From contig CM042092.1 in assembly GCA_023512835.1 (NCBI GenBank), positions 41,434,258-41,498,257 on the forward strand: a DNA stretch of 64,000 bases, in the 5' to 3' direction. The stretch is from Taxillus chinensis. Lineage: Eukaryota > Streptophyta > Magnoliopsida > Santalales > Loranthaceae. Position 1 is the stretch's first letter. Every line of letters starts with the position of its first letter. Of this stretch, positions 34,741 through 46,380 are shown one piece after another. The notes below the pieces were generated by a model that saw only the letters and a program-made list of their open reading frames with translations, searched no databases and had not been told where the DNA came from. Made by a program: the position numbers and the translations under genes.

Positions 34741-34855
34741 CTCTAGTTTCCCCCGTTGTTCTTGATAACATCCACTACTTTGAGATATCTTCGACCCTTT
34801 GACCCTTTGGATCTTTGAGTTTATAGACTCATAAGCATGCTATGACCATTCTTCT
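34741..34855 (-). other. Copia polypurine tract and 3' end remnant (inverted)
   Basis: The minus strand reads ...TATCAAGAACAACGGGGGA AACTAGAG before the LTR, typical of a copia pol end plus polypurine tract. The remaining ~90 bp show no clear protein similarity. Confidence 0.5.
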
Positions 34856-37050
34856 TGTTGGACCCCATTTTTACTAGGTCAGATTGCAACCGTACTTTGC
34901 GAAAAGACCTCAAGAGAGGACCCCTATGAAAAGACCTCCAATTTCCAAAGGATAACACCAGGATGATAAAGCCTGAAATTTAGATGACAATGCACTTCAC
35001 CGCACTGGATTCCAAGCAAAACCAAAAAAGTTATTGCCAAGTTAGATTTGATCAAGCTTATAAATAGATTATCTTAGAGTTTGTGACGTCATGGGGTCTT
35101 CGAAAAAAAAACTAATGTCATCATGAGGTTGCTGATGTCATCATTTGGTTTTTAAAGGTCATTACCGGGTTTTTGAACTTCCAATAGCTTTTTGACGTCA
35201 TCATGAGGTTGATGATGTCATCATCAGGTTTTTAAAGTCATTAACGGTTTTTTTCAGCCATCAGCAGCATTTGTCCTCGCTAGCGCCAGTAGCTTTTGTC
35301 TCTTCCAACACCCCCGGCTAGGGGTGTAAAACGGATCGGTCTGGTTCGGTCCATGGCGGAGCAGGCCTAAATGGGATTGCCCGTTTAGGCCCCCACTTTT
35401 AATGGACTAGGAATTTATCGGGTCCGGTCCGATTCGCATGCAAACACGGACCAATATATATATTTATTTATTTTAAAAAATTATTATAAGTTAATTTTAT
35501 TAAATATTTTTTAAAATCATATTTAAAAGTTTATATTTCTAAACTTTAATTTTAAAATTAGTAGGTTTAGGCTCTAAATACTAATATACTAGGTAGGATA
35601 GGTAATAGTTTTAAAAAAACTTATTTAGAAAAAAACTGATTTGCGGACTGGTATGTGTCTGCACAGATCGATCCGTTAGGCCCGCGATTGAAATGAACTA
35701 GAATTTTTCTAGTCCAGTATGCTCTAGTCCACATGGACCACATGCTGATCCCTAGACCGGCGGTCCATTTTACACCCCCACCCGCAGCCTTCGTCCTCAC
35801 CAACACACCAGAAGCTTCTGTCCCCACCAGCACCAACAGCTTCTATCCTCACCAGTAGCCCATGCCCCATGTTTGGCGCTTTTCTAAAGTGCATTAAATG
35901 AGTTTGGGACTTAAAAAAACCTTTCTTAATATTAAAAGAGTGACCAGGCAAGCATTGGGACTATAAAATTAGAAAAGAAGCAAAATTTAATCTTTACCCA
36001 TTAAAGCGTCCATATACAACATGATTAATCTCACCTCAGACAGTGTGGAGATTTAAAATGGTTAAACACAGAATTATTTTCTAGCGGTGACGTTGGGACT
36101 CTATTTTCAAAGCATGGAATAGAGAGCCATATTCAATTTACTCAGACATGATGGCTAACCCATTGGAATTCCAAAATCCAATTCATATATCAACAACTCC
36201 GTATTTCAAAATAATGGCTATCCTCCCCTAAAATCCTATAAACAGATTGCTCCACGATGCAAAAAGGAGGACAGATTTTTTAGGAGAGGAATTTTGAGAG
36301 AGTTTTGATATTTTCCGAGGAGGACCTTTGTTTTCTTAAATAGCGGGATATCTCCCATTATGATTGCCAAAGGTCTTGATGGAAAAGGAGCTAGAAAGAC
36401 GTCCAACTAAGCTTTCTTTTCTCAACATTTTTTATTTTTGCAAGTATCTTTTTTTCAAAGGAAAGCCGTGAAATAGAAAGTTAACGTCCGTGTCATCTCA
36501 ATTTCTCCAGGTTCATTACTTCTCTTTTTGTTTATGAAATTATTTTTGTAATTATTCTTCCCTTGTGCGGTTTTTTAGCGTAAAATCCGAAAGTAACTAT
36601 TTCTTTTTTTTATTGTTTCCTCAATTTTTTTTTAAAAAAGACAAGAACATAAAAAAAAAATTATTGCTATTTTCCTTTATTATTTTATTTTTAAAAATAA
36701 TAAAAACACAAAAAAAACATAAAACTCATATTTTGTAGAAAAAATAAAATTAAAGACCCAGGTAGTCATGAGGGTAGAGCCCTTAATGCTCATATCCTAG
36801 TCTACCTGGGCCAATATTAATTGTGGCAATGTTTTATCCATCTAATTAAAATATTTTTTATTTTATTTTTCAAAAAAAAAAATCCTTTTGTTTTCCTAAA
36901 ATTAAAATGTTCCCTTTTTATTTAGTTTAAAGTTTTTTCTCTTTCAATTTTCAAGGTCTAGATCATAAAATTTTGTTTTCCCTTCTAAACCAAACAAACA
37001 CTCATAGATTAAAACTAGGTACCAATAATGGGCGTTGTGGGTGTCATCAC
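34856..37050 (+). repeat. Tat-like gypsy LTR (copy 1, truncated)
   Basis: The LTR starts TGTTGGACCCCATTTT, matching the one at 58197. The shared right part includes the AGGT/GCCAAT text near ACTAGGTACCAATAATGG (about 37010). CCTATAAACAG at about 36233 is a TATA box. It holds repeated TGATGTCATCATG and TTTTGACGTCATCATG motifs (35080-35240). A hAT-like MITE sits inside. The lineage is judged from the TGGCGACTCTG-like primer site nearby, so it is tentative. Most of 35790-36990 is AT-rich and holds nothing else that I recognise. Confidence 0.6.
35319..35780. mobile_element. hAT-like MITE
   Basis: The ends are TAGGGGTGTAAAACGGATCG and, as complement, TGGGGGTGTAAAATGGACCG. The flanking 8-mers CCCCCGGC and CCCGCAGC agree at six of eight positions, which fits an old 8-bp duplication. 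The interior is AT-rich with no transposase. The TAGGGGTGTAAA end is common among plant hAT MITEs. Confidence 0.7.
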
Positions 37051-37249
37051 TCGTTTTCGTCCGCTCGGAGATTGGTGCGAGACACTCTTTTAGTTGGAGA
37101 TTTGGTCATTGAGCCATCATTGACACGCCTCACACAAAACCAAAAAGAGAGATAGAAAAACACAGAGTCGCCACCAAACAAAAATGAAGGTGTGCTTGGC
37201 CACCTACAAGGGTCTACGATTCAAGAGAATAGGTTTGGGAGTCGGTTAT
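37051..37249 (-). other. Inverted Tat-like leader with primer-binding site
   Basis: Read on the minus strand this gives TAACCGACTCCCAAACCTA, then TTTGGTGGCGACTCTGTG, then TTTTTC. It is the same order as the plus-strand sequence at 60534-60637. The piece is therefore an inverted LTR end and primer site (tRNA-Arg-like, tentative) next to the forward LTR. Confidence 0.55.
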
Positions 37250-37629
37250 TGTAAAGACTTGTATTTGGGTAGGGCGAGAGATAGTCTTTCTCTGTTGCTT
37301 TAAAAATATCCTGGACAATATTGTGTTCGTTAATGTGAGCATTTTGACCGTAATTGGGCCTAACTGGGTCGGGGCCCTGAGTGGCCCGATTATTGACTTT
37401 TCGGGGTTTATTGGTTGACCTTGCGTTTGAGCGGTCAATTGGGTTGGAAAATATCTGGATAGTGATGTGCTCGTCATTTTGAGCGTTTTGATTGTACTTG
37501 GGCTCAATTTGGAGTTTGTGACCTCGGGAGGTCAATTAATATTTTTTGGATTTAATAATAAAAGAAAATACAGAAATATAAATAGGATGAGAGTAGGAGC
37601 TTCCACTTTATGTTTCTGTGTTCGTGCAT

Positions 37630-37663
<34 letters not shown>

Positions 37664-37931
37664 CTTGGAGCCTTTGCTTTGGGGCGTTTTAAGCTTGTTC
37701 GATCATCAAGAATCATTCCAGGTAGGTGTTCCATTGATTCTTCAACCTTTTCTTGATGTTTCATTGGATTAACATGTAAGAATTAGATGAAATCATGAAA
37801 ATTCATGATAAACCCTATGAATTGTGGAAAAATGAAAATTGAGCATGAAACCTAGATGATTTCAGTTGTTTGGTAGCCTGATGTGGCTAGATGATGTAAG
37901 AAACCATTAATAAGGATGAATTGTTGCTTAA
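37250..37931 (+). repeat. Tekay-type LTR, 5' part, cut by gap
   Basis: It begins TGTAAAGACTTGTATTTGGG, like TGTAAGGACCCGTATTT at the start of the Tekay LTRs. The line TTTTGATTGTACTTGGGCTC (about 37487) matches the Tekay LTR at 44520-44580 in reverse. A GA run (37631-37660) and CCAG/GTAGGTG (about 37719) follow. The N gap removes the rest. Confidence 0.65.
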
Positions 37932-38431
37932 NNNNNNNNNNNNNNNNNNNNNNNNNNNNNNNNNNNNNNNNNNNNNNNNNNNNNNNNNNNNNNNNNNNNN
38001 NNNNNNNNNNNNNNNNNNNNNNNNNNNNNNNNNNNNNNNNNNNNNNNNNNNNNNNNNNNNNNNNNNNNNNNNNNNNNNNNNNNNNNNNNNNNNNNNNNNN
38101 NNNNNNNNNNNNNNNNNNNNNNNNNNNNNNNNNNNNNNNNNNNNNNNNNNNNNNNNNNNNNNNNNNNNNNNNNNNNNNNNNNNNNNNNNNNNNNNNNNNN
38201 NNNNNNNNNNNNNNNNNNNNNNNNNNNNNNNNNNNNNNNNNNNNNNNNNNNNNNNNNNNNNNNNNNNNNNNNNNNNNNNNNNNNNNNNNNNNNNNNNNNN
38301 NNNNNNNNNNNNNNNNNNNNNNNNNNNNNNNNNNNNNNNNNNNNNNNNNNNNNNNNNNNNNNNNNNNNNNNNNNNNNNNNNNNNNNNNNNNNNNNNNNNN
38401 NNNNNNNNNNNNNNNNNNNNNNNNNNNNNNN
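37932..38431. other. Assembly gap (500 N)
   Basis: It is exactly 500 N, so probably a placeholder of unknown length. It lies between a forward and an inverted Tekay-type LTR, where an assembler would be expected to fail. Confidence 0.99.
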
Positions 38432-38639
38432 TATTTTGGGAATAGGTAAAATCCAGAATTTTGTGAGAGAGTTTGAAGGGTTAATCAAGAAATCCCTACC
38501 TCAAGAATTTGGGAATACAATAGATCGTTGTATCCTAGCTACCTCGACGCCTTTGGTATCCCGTCGTCAGCAGGAACCTCAGATCGTTGGCCTTGGATCA
38601 TCTCCCTCCCTCTCTGGCCGTCTCTCTCTCTCTCTGGCC

Positions 38640-38674
<35 letters not shown>

Positions 38675-39101
38675 GGCTGCTAGGGTTTGCAAAATGAGAA
38701 ATCCCCTAATTTTTAACTCCTTTTCCTTTATATAGTTTCCCACATAATCAAAACGACGTAGTTTTGATTAAGTGAATCCCTACATCAAAACGACGTAGTT
38801 TTGATTAATTAAAAGCCCAGCATCTAAAATCCCAAAGGCCAAGGTTTTCTAACCCATCTTTTAAGCTCAACAGCCTAATTCATTAAGCCCAACAAATATT
38901 AAAATAAATCCCTCAAATAAATATTATTTACGATATGTAAAATTCCCAAAATACCCCTCAGGGCCTCGAACGCCAACTTGAGCCCAAGTATAGTCAAAAT
39001 TCTCCATTCGATTAGCACATCACTGTTCTGATGTTCATTCTCTAAGACAAGGTCTCTTACTTAAGGCTAACTCCAAGAACTCCTCAAACACGGGTCCTTA
39101 C
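38432..39101 (-). repeat. Tekay-type LTR, inverted 5' part
   Basis: On the minus strand it begins TGTAAGGACCCGTGTTTGAG at 39101. It carries two ACGT palindromes (38747-38770 and 38784-38809), a TATATAAAGG TATA box (about 38728-38738), a long GA run (seen as CT, 38618-38672) and GAG/GTAGGG (about 38497). It is cut by the gap. Confidence 0.75.
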
Positions 39102-39245
39102 AGCATGAATATGCCGATGAGGTTTGTTTGTGTTATGAAATTTCATTGAGATATGTGCTGAGAATGAGTAATGGGTGATGCATATGAGATGTGTGGAGTC
39201 GAGAACTTATGTGATTGAGTCATGTTTATTTTCTTGCATAGAATC

Positions 39246-40510
39246 ATGCCTCTTAGGAGAGTACCACGTGAGAGTGGCGCTGCTGCGGATGAGGTGTCAG
39301 TCCAAATTGGACAAGCAGGGGGAGTTGACCCCATGACACAGGTGCTGGATCAGCTTCAGACCCTAAGCGATGCGATGCATGGGATGAGAGATAGCATTCG
39401 TCAGGAGCTTCGGGAGGAGATGAGAGCAAAGATGGCCGCACAGCGGGGGACACCTCCTCCACCACCTCGGGGAGAAGATGTTCCACGTGATGGGGAAATT
39501 CAACGGGCTTTGGAGGATTGGGCAGCCAAGTTCAGGAAAGAGAAACCTACGCGGTTTAAGGGAGGTGGAGACCCAGTTGCAGCAGAGCAGTGGTTGCGCC
39601 ATGTGGAGCAGTGTTTTCTTTTCTTTTTTCACCGGAGGAAGAGAAGCTTCGACTGACAATCTTATAGTTAGAGGGAGAGGCCTTAGAGTGGTGGTTGAGC
39701 TTGGCGGGTCACCGTGAGGTGGGGAACATGTTGTGGGATGATTTCCTACAAGTGTTCTATGACGAGTTCTTTCCGGAGTCAATTCGGTGGCACAAGAGGA
39801 GTGAGTTTGACACCCTGACGTAGAGAGGGCGATCAGTGGGTGAGTACAAGTAGGAGTTTCAGAATCTGAGCCGATTTGCTCTAGAGTCAGTCTCGAGGGA
39901 GGACCTAAAGGCCCACAAATTCACAATGGGTCTTAAACTTGCCTTGAGGCAGAGGATGGAGATACTCAAGCTGAGGACATATGCAGAGGCGGTGGACGCC
40001 ACAAGGATTTTGGAGAGAGGTCTGGATGAGGGAAGGCAAGGGCAAGGAGGCCAAGAGCAGTCAGGTGGGCAAAAAAGGCCGAGGGTGGAGTTCGGGGGCA
40101 GCAGCCGGGTGTAGAGCAAAGGCCAAGTAGTAGGGTCCTCAAGTAGACCCCGTTTTGCTAGGGGTTAGGGGAGCAGCTTTCAGAGCTTTCCTAGTGGGTG
40201 TAGCTGTTGTGGTGAGGAGGGACACTAGAAAAGAGACTTTCCTAAGAGCCACATGTCTTGTTTTAAATGTGGTAAGGTAGGCCACTTTAGTAGAGTGTGT
40301 TTTAATAAGGGAGATGGGCTAGTGTCTAGTGGGCTAGCTCAGAGTGGAAAAAGCGAAGCACAGTTCAGAATTCCAGTGAGACCACCCTGTATGGGGCAGA
40401 CAAGCCAAGCAGGGTCAAACCAGACTCGACCAGTGGGAAGGCAGGAGGGCCAATCGCAGGGCAGTGTAGCGAGGCAGTCCGGTGGGAACCAGGGGAGCAT
40501 TGGAGGTTAG
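39246..40510 (+). pseudogene. gag: Tekay gag (forward fragment, broken)
   Basis: The start MPLRRVPRESGAAADE corresponds to MPPRRVTRATLAAEDE of the intact gag on the other strand (49610). Matching blocks follow: QALRD/MHGMRDSIRQELREEM, FRKEKPTRFKGGGDP, a frameshifted central part, FTMGLKLALRQRMEILKLRTYAEAV (about 39926-39996), and two zinc knuckles (about 40200-40297; the second, CFKCGKVGHFSRVC, is complete, the first has a stop). Frameshifts and stops between 39630 and 40250 make it non-functional. About 140 bp of 5' leader (39102-39245) precede it, joined to an inverted LTR. Confidence 0.82.
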
Positions 40511-40576
40511 ACATCCAAGGCTAGTGGAGGTCAAGCCAGGGTATTTGCCCTCACTTCGGTAGCTCCAGAGGAGGAG

Positions 40577-41113
40577 TTGCTAGTGCCTCCAGTAGAGGAG
40601 GAGGGAGCAGAACCATCGGTCATTCGGAGTACGATTCTTATCTCGAACACTACAATATCTGTTCTTTTTTATACTAGTGCATCATGTTCTTTGATTGCTA
40701 AGTCTTTAGTAGAGAGCCTTGGGTTAGAATGTGTTGAGACTAATAGACCTCTCCTTGTGGGGTCACCCATGGGTGTCACCACATGGTTAAAGGGGAAGTG
40801 TTGTGGGTGTGAGCTGACCATTGATAGTGTAGTGCCTGTGTTTGACCTTTATGTGATGTCCATGGATACCTTTAATGTTATTCTGGGGATGGATTGGTTA
40901 GTAGCGTTTCAGGCGAGGGTTGACTATTATAGGAGGAGGGTAGTGTTTATTACGCCCTCGGGAGAGGTGAGTTCCTTGCGTGGGGAATGGGGTGATGATG
41001 TGGTGGGTAAAGCAGGTCCAGCGCGAGAGTTGTGGGGTGTCATCACCCACCGTTTAGCAGCACTGGGTTTGGGGAGGAGCAGAGTTCAGGTAAGAGGGTA
41101 TGGCCAGCTATAG
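40577..41113 (+). pseudogene. Tekay aspartic protease (mutated active site)
   Basis: The domain is open over most of its length: ILISNTTISVLF, the active-site position, LIAKSLVESLGLECV, DLYVMSMDTFNVILGMDWL, and DYYRRRVVF. The catalytic LFDTGAS motif reads LFYTSAS, so the Asp is replaced by Tyr and the Gly by Ser. That would abolish activity. Confidence 0.8.
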
Positions 41114-41427
41114 TAGATCAGTTCTAGGATGTCTTTCCTGAGGATTTGGTGGAGTTACCTCCGGAGCGGAGCGTGGAGTTCACCATAGATTTGCTACCGG
41201 GAGTGGGACCCATCTCACAGGTGGCTTATCGTATGGGCCCAGCGGAGCTGTGAGAGCTCCAAAAGCAGTTAGTGGAACTTGGAGAGAGCGGTTTTATTAG
41301 ACCGAGTACCTCGCCATGGGGTGCTCTAGTGTTGTTTGCAAAGAAGGCAGATGGTTCCTTGCGTTTGTGCATTGATTATAGGAAGCTGAATCAGGTGACC
41401 GTGAAGAACAAGTATCCTCTACTGGTC
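41114..41427 (+). pseudogene. pol: Tekay reverse transcriptase, N-terminal fragment
   Basis: The text covers [20 protein letters not shown], then a stop in place of Arg in AEL-ELQKQ, then [19 protein letters not shown] and [19 protein letters not shown]. It stops abruptly at 41427, where copia sequence takes over, so palm and thumb are missing. Confidence 0.82.
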
Positions 41428-42228
41428 ACGCCACGATAGGGGCAACGATGATGTTTTGTTTATAATTCCTGTATGTGTCTTGTTACTATTCTTTCATATG
41501 CATAAGTTCTATTTCTTCTTAGTTCGGACTATGATGTTTTTATTTAGACCATTTGTTCCATATCCGTACTAACCCAACCTGTTAGTCTACTGTTCTTTTA
41601 GTTTATTTTTCAAGCTACAGGTTCAGATTCTCTTTTCACTTCATTGCTCTATCTTGTTTGATGTCTCGGATTTGAAGTGTTGTGGTACTTTTTATTTCCT
41701 CGACACCAAGACTGCAAAGGAATCATTTTTTTTATCAGCACTCAGCTTCTACGGACTGTCAGTCAGTCATCCGGATGTTCTTTTTATGAATTATTCTCCT
41801 CCGGATGAAAGTCGGTTCAATTCCTCCTGACTCTTGGAATTCTCAACTTGCGATAACCCAAGTAATCATATTACATTGCGTATTTTTGAGGAGGGATAAT
41901 GATGGTTCATTAAATGCACGTCTCGAGCCCGGCAATTGTCTTTTCAAAAATCCGGAAGTATACATATAGCTGTCATTTTTGAATGGTTAGCACGGCCGCC
42001 ATGTCATCAGTCTATTTGATGGCGTTAATACATCAAGTCTAATGACATCGGATAGTCAGGCGGATCATTACTCGAGACCCGCTTGCTTCCACGGAAAGAG
42101 TCCTATTTATACAACACTATTCAGCGGCGCACGCGGCCATCATCCCCAATTCTCAAAACCCAAAATCCTCGTTGCTTCTTCCTTCTCCAAAGACCTCATC
42201 TCCTTTTCCTCCAATCCTCCATATTTCA
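41428..42228 (+). other. Copia pol-accessory spacer (copy 2) with TATA-like box
   Basis: This non-coding segment matches the copia spacer before the first accessory gene (for example the GCATAAGTTCT and TTTGAAGTGTTGTGGTACTT lines). CTATTTATAC at about 42106 lies some 120 bp before the ATG at 42229. Confidence 0.6.
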
Positions 42229-42349
42229 ATGGCAGCCCAAGCTCTCTATGGAGTTGTTCCTGGCCACCTGGTAGATTGGTCCGGAATATCTGATCCTCCA
42301 GCCTGGCTCGAAGAGGTTTGCCAGCTCCTTGATTCTAACAACCTCCTTG
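42229..42349 (+). pseudogene. Copia accessory gene (copy 2), N-terminus
   Basis: It encodes MAAQALYGVVPGHLVDW, SDPPAWLEEV and QLLDSNNLL, parallel to the start of copy 1 at 24038. After 40 residues it is cut by the end of the minus-strand Tekay element (TGTCACGCCCC at 42350). The 3' part of the same gene resumes at 52928, and a stretch between them has been lost. Confidence 0.65.
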
Positions 42350-42690
42350 TGTCACGCCCCTGATTTCCTTCCCCCTGGAAATGGGTAATGACTGCTCATG
42401 CCCGCACCCGAAGGGTCAAGGGTTCAGTGTAAACACCAAAGTGAGGACACCTACCGCGGGCGCTGTCCTATCCCTCTATCACAAGTCAACATGCCAAGGG
42501 GCATGTAACTGTTTCCATGTCAAGCATACCACCACAATACCCATACATACAGTATTCACAACACAATACATCAATTACATTGCTCAGAGGCTTCAAGCCC
42601 TTTTACAAACCACTAGGGAACAAGCGCCCATCAATATAACCAGGATACACAGTTTAAACAAATAGAATCTCAAATACAACAAAACAACCA

Positions 42691-42751
<61 letters not shown>

Positions 42752-44650
42752 CCATACAGCCCCAGTAGCCTACCAACTCAGCTCTTCTGCCTATCGCCTG
42801 CTAGGTCCTGCAAAGAACAGTTCATAGGAGGGGTGAGCACACCACAGCTCAGTAGGGATCAAGTCTCCCCTGGCCCGTCCCACTTTAAAACTATGCATGT
42901 CAAGTGGATGCATGTGCTCATGTAGTGACTTAAGCTAAAACAATAACCATCACCCAGTAAACACGGCTCATACCTCAACTTGCACTGGAGGGCAGAGGAC
43001 ACCCCGCCACCACGACGACGTGACATACCACACTAGGCAAATGTGAATCTTATCTCAAGGGGTACAGTATAATGACTGTCCCATACTCAGCTCAATCCCC
43101 GCATTTTTGGGGTTCTCATCTCAACTCCCCGCGTTTCTGGGGTCCTCAACATATACAACTCAACAATCTCAAGTCAATAAACATAACTCAACAAACACAG
43201 TACAAACATGCAACTCATTTAGCATACAAAAACTCAACTCAGAATGTAAAACAACAGATAGTCTTAGAACAATCAAATCATTACAGATAACATCACCTAA
43301 CTTCTCATGGTCCCTAAAGTCCACACATTTCTCACACTCATAGTCTGGATCATAAACAACCTTTGAAAGGAAGCTTATCCACCTCAAGGGGAGCCTAAAA
43401 CAAGCTGCACGTGACAACCTATTGTCGCGGGCAGAGGCAAATTAACTCAGAACATCATTCTAACCATCCAGGAGGTTCAGGGATGATTTTTAGCCAAAAA
43501 TAAGGTTGCACGTGAAAAGGTCATTCTCACGTGCAGGGGTATTTCGACTCAGATGCCTCTAAGGAAGCTCCACCTAAAATTTGGGGCAATTTGGAGCAAG
43601 AATGAATCTGCAAGTGAAAAAGCATTCTCACGTGTAGACTCCAAAACCTTTCTTTTGTCATTCTAATCATTTTTCCTTAAAGGACCAACCTCAAATTCGT
43701 TTTAGTTTCGGAGTTATTGAGATTCTAAGTCCGTAAATAGGGTTTAAATCCAACTCTGGCCTCACCCTCATTTGGTTTCCCAATACCAGAGGCCTTAACC
43801 AAACCAGATACAGTGTTTTTCCTAAAATTCTTTATCTAAATAGTCTCAAGACAATGGGTATACAAATGACCCCTAACCCAAAGGCACAAATAATCTCGCA
43901 CAAAAATTCAGAAAACTCAGACAAAAACCCCAGATCATCCATAGGCTCAAGGTGAAATTTAGAAACTCAATATATATATAAAAAATCCCTTCTCAACATC
44001 CAAGATCATCACATAAAATTTGTTTTCTAGAAATTTGTAAGAGAGAGACGGCAAAGAGACAAACTTGAAATCCCTACCTCAGAAGTGTTGCAGAAAAGAA
44101 TTGAGTAAAAGAACGGAGCGATCTGTATCCTTGCTACCTCAACGCCTCCGGCCTCCCGTCGTCTGTAGGAAATCCTTGATCGTCAGAAACTCCTCCACTC
44201 TGGAACATCTCCCTCCCTCTCTCTCTCTCTCTCTCTCTCTGCGTGTGTGTGTGACGGCTGCAGGGAAAGTAGGGTTTGGTTTTCCTTTTCTTTTCTCCTA
44301 TTTTCTTTCTTTTTATTATTTTGTTTTTAATAGAAGCCCAAGACCAAATGCAGCCCATTGGTGGTTAAGTAAACCCAAGAAAAAAGGCAAAACAGCCCAC
44401 TCTCTCATATGGGATTTTCCCCTTGAAGGGAGACCCAAAGCTCAAAATACAAACCCAGGTAATTTAAAAGGGAATATAAAATTATTTGTGAAATCCCGAA
44501 AATACCCCTCAAGGCCTCAAATCCCAAATTTAGTCCAAGTACAGTCAAAATTCTACATTTGATGAGTACATCATTGTGCTGATATTCATTTGTTAAAATA
44601 AGGTCTAAGTCAAGGCTATCTCCAAGGCCCCTTAAATACGGGTCCTTACA
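42350..44650 (-). repeat. Tekay 3' LTR
   Basis: It is about 2.3 kb, starting TGTAAGGACCCGTATTTAAG at 44650 and ending GGGGCGTGACA at 42350 on the minus strand. It contains a GA run (CT, 44205-44242), GAG/GTAGGG (44074-44082), paired CACGTG boxes (43400-43640) and a TTTGCAG/GACC site (42808-42815). The TA microsatellite at 42695-42748 has 27 units, against six at 50461-50472 in the partner LTR. Confidence 0.9.
42695..42748. repeat. TA microsatellite in the Tekay LTR
   Basis: Twenty-seven uninterrupted TA units occur here. The matching site in the other LTR of the same element has six. Confidence 0.95.
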
Positions 44651-44814
44651 TCCTCTCTCCCTTAAAGACTTTTTGTCCTCGAAAAGAAAACGCAGAACGA
44701 AAGGAAACAACAACCATAACCAATGAATAGAGCACTCACACAAATCAATACACTCATCAAACAACCAGTTGGACAAGTACCTGACTATGTTGATGTTTGC
44801 CTTCCTCCCCCCCT
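44651..44814 (-). other. Tekay polypurine tract and 3' UTR
   Basis: The minus strand reads AAGGGAGAGAGGA directly before the 3' LTR, a purine run suited to prime plus-strand synthesis. The remaining ~150 bp is untranslated. Confidence 0.8.
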
Positions 44815-46380
44815 TCAGGGTTGTTCATCCTCGAACAGGTCAGGGTATTGAGCACGCATCTCAGCCTCACGTTCCCAAGTCTCTTCCTCCATACCTCGGT
44901 GTTTCCACAACACCCGAACCAACGGAATAGTCTTACCTCGCAGCTGCTTCATGCGCCTATCCAAAATACGGATTGGTGCCTCAACAATCGTCACATCCTC
45001 CCCAATATCCAGGGTACTCCAATCCAGCACATGTGTGGGATCTAGGTGGTATTTCCACAGTTGGGATACATGGAAAACATCATGAACTCTGCTCAAACTG
45101 GTAGGTAATGCCAACCTATAAGCAACGGGTCCAACTCTGCTCAAAATCTCGAACGGTCCAATGTATCGTGGAGATAACTTGGATCCCTTTTCAAATCTCT
45201 TATGCCCTCTCCGTGGAGAAACACGAAGAAACACGTGGTCTCCAACCAAAAACTCCAATGGTCTGTGTCGGCGATCCGCATAAGACTTTTGTCTACTCTG
45301 GGCCATAAGAAGGCGCTGCCTAATCAGTTGGACTTTTGCCGTAGCCTCTTGGACCAATTGAGGTCCCAACATAGCTGCCTCTCCAGCTTCTGCCCAACAC
45401 AATGGAGACCGACAAGGTCTGCCATACAATGCCTCAAACGGGGCCATCCCAATAGAAGCCTGGTAACTATTATTATAGGCAAACTCTACCAAAGGAAGGT
45501 GAGAAGCCCATGATCCCCCAAAATCAAGCACACAAGCTCTCAATAGGTCTTCCAAGGTTTGAATGGTCCTCTCTGACTGACCATCAGTCTCAGGATGGAA
45601 AGCAGTACTCAAATTAAGCCGCGTCCCCAATGCCTCTTTCAAATCACTGCAAAACCGAAAAGTGAATCGTGCATCTTTATCTGAAACAATAGACAAAGGC
45701 ACTCAATGCAATCGCACAATCTCATCAACATACAGCTGGCTCAATGTTCCAATGGAGTCTCGCTCCCGAACAGCCAAGAAATGGGCCGATTTAGTCAATT
45801 GGTCTACAATGACCCAAATCATATCCTTCCTCCCAGAAGTGGTAGGAAGTCCTGTCACAAAATCCATGGAAATATGCTCCCACTTCCACTCAGCCACAGG
45901 CAATGGCTGTAACTGACTAGTAGGTCGTTGGTGCTCTGCTTTTACTTGTTGACAAGTAAGGCACCTGGAAACAAACTCTGCTATACACCTCTTTAGTCTT
46001 GGCCACCAGAACTGTGCTCGCACGGCATGATACATCTTAGTCCGTCCAGGATGCACAGCCAAACGGGAATGATGAAACTCCCTCATCACATCCTCGCGTA
46101 AGGAGGGCAGTACTATCAAGCGCCCCTGAAATCTCAGCTCATGCTCAGTTCCTTCTGCCCATTCTTCAGACAGTTCACCGGCCTCTATCTGGGCCCGGAT
46201 CACTTCACAGTCCACGTCCCCCAACTGTCCCTCACGGACACGTTGGTATAACTCTGGCATTACAGCAATAGAACATAGGACTGCTTCCCCACTGCTAAAA
46301 TCAGGTTGTACCTGCAGCACTACTAACTGTTCCATCATTTTCGATTCTCTCATGGAAACCTCAGTTTTTCCCTTCCTACT
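44815..46380 (-). pseudogene. pol: Tekay integrase with chromodomain-like C-terminus (one nonsense codon)
   Basis: The HHCC zinc-binding part is HHSRLAVHPGRTKMYH ... CLTCQQVKAEHQ. The catalytic triad is visible: Asp in SMDFVTGLP, Asp in SIVSDKDARF and Glu in DGQSERTIQTLED. A TGA at 45703-45705 (Gly codon in RLHGVPLSI-type text) splits the frame in two, 44815-45702 and 45703-46473; otherwise it is open. The C-terminus holds GPFEILSRVGPVAYRL, FHVSQLWKYH and the chromodomain-like block ILDRRMKQLRGKTIPLVRVL followed by WKHRGMEEETWE. That tail is typical of Tekay-type chromoviruses, where it is thought to guide integration to heterochromatin. Confidence 0.88.

Noticed and set aside
37916..38488. 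Three long ORFs across the N gap
   Set aside because: They consist of X residues from Ns and are artefacts.
44065..44562. 165-residue plus-strand ORF with Ser-Leu repeats
   Set aside because: Reads through the CT run and U3 of the inverted Tekay LTR; not conserved as protein.
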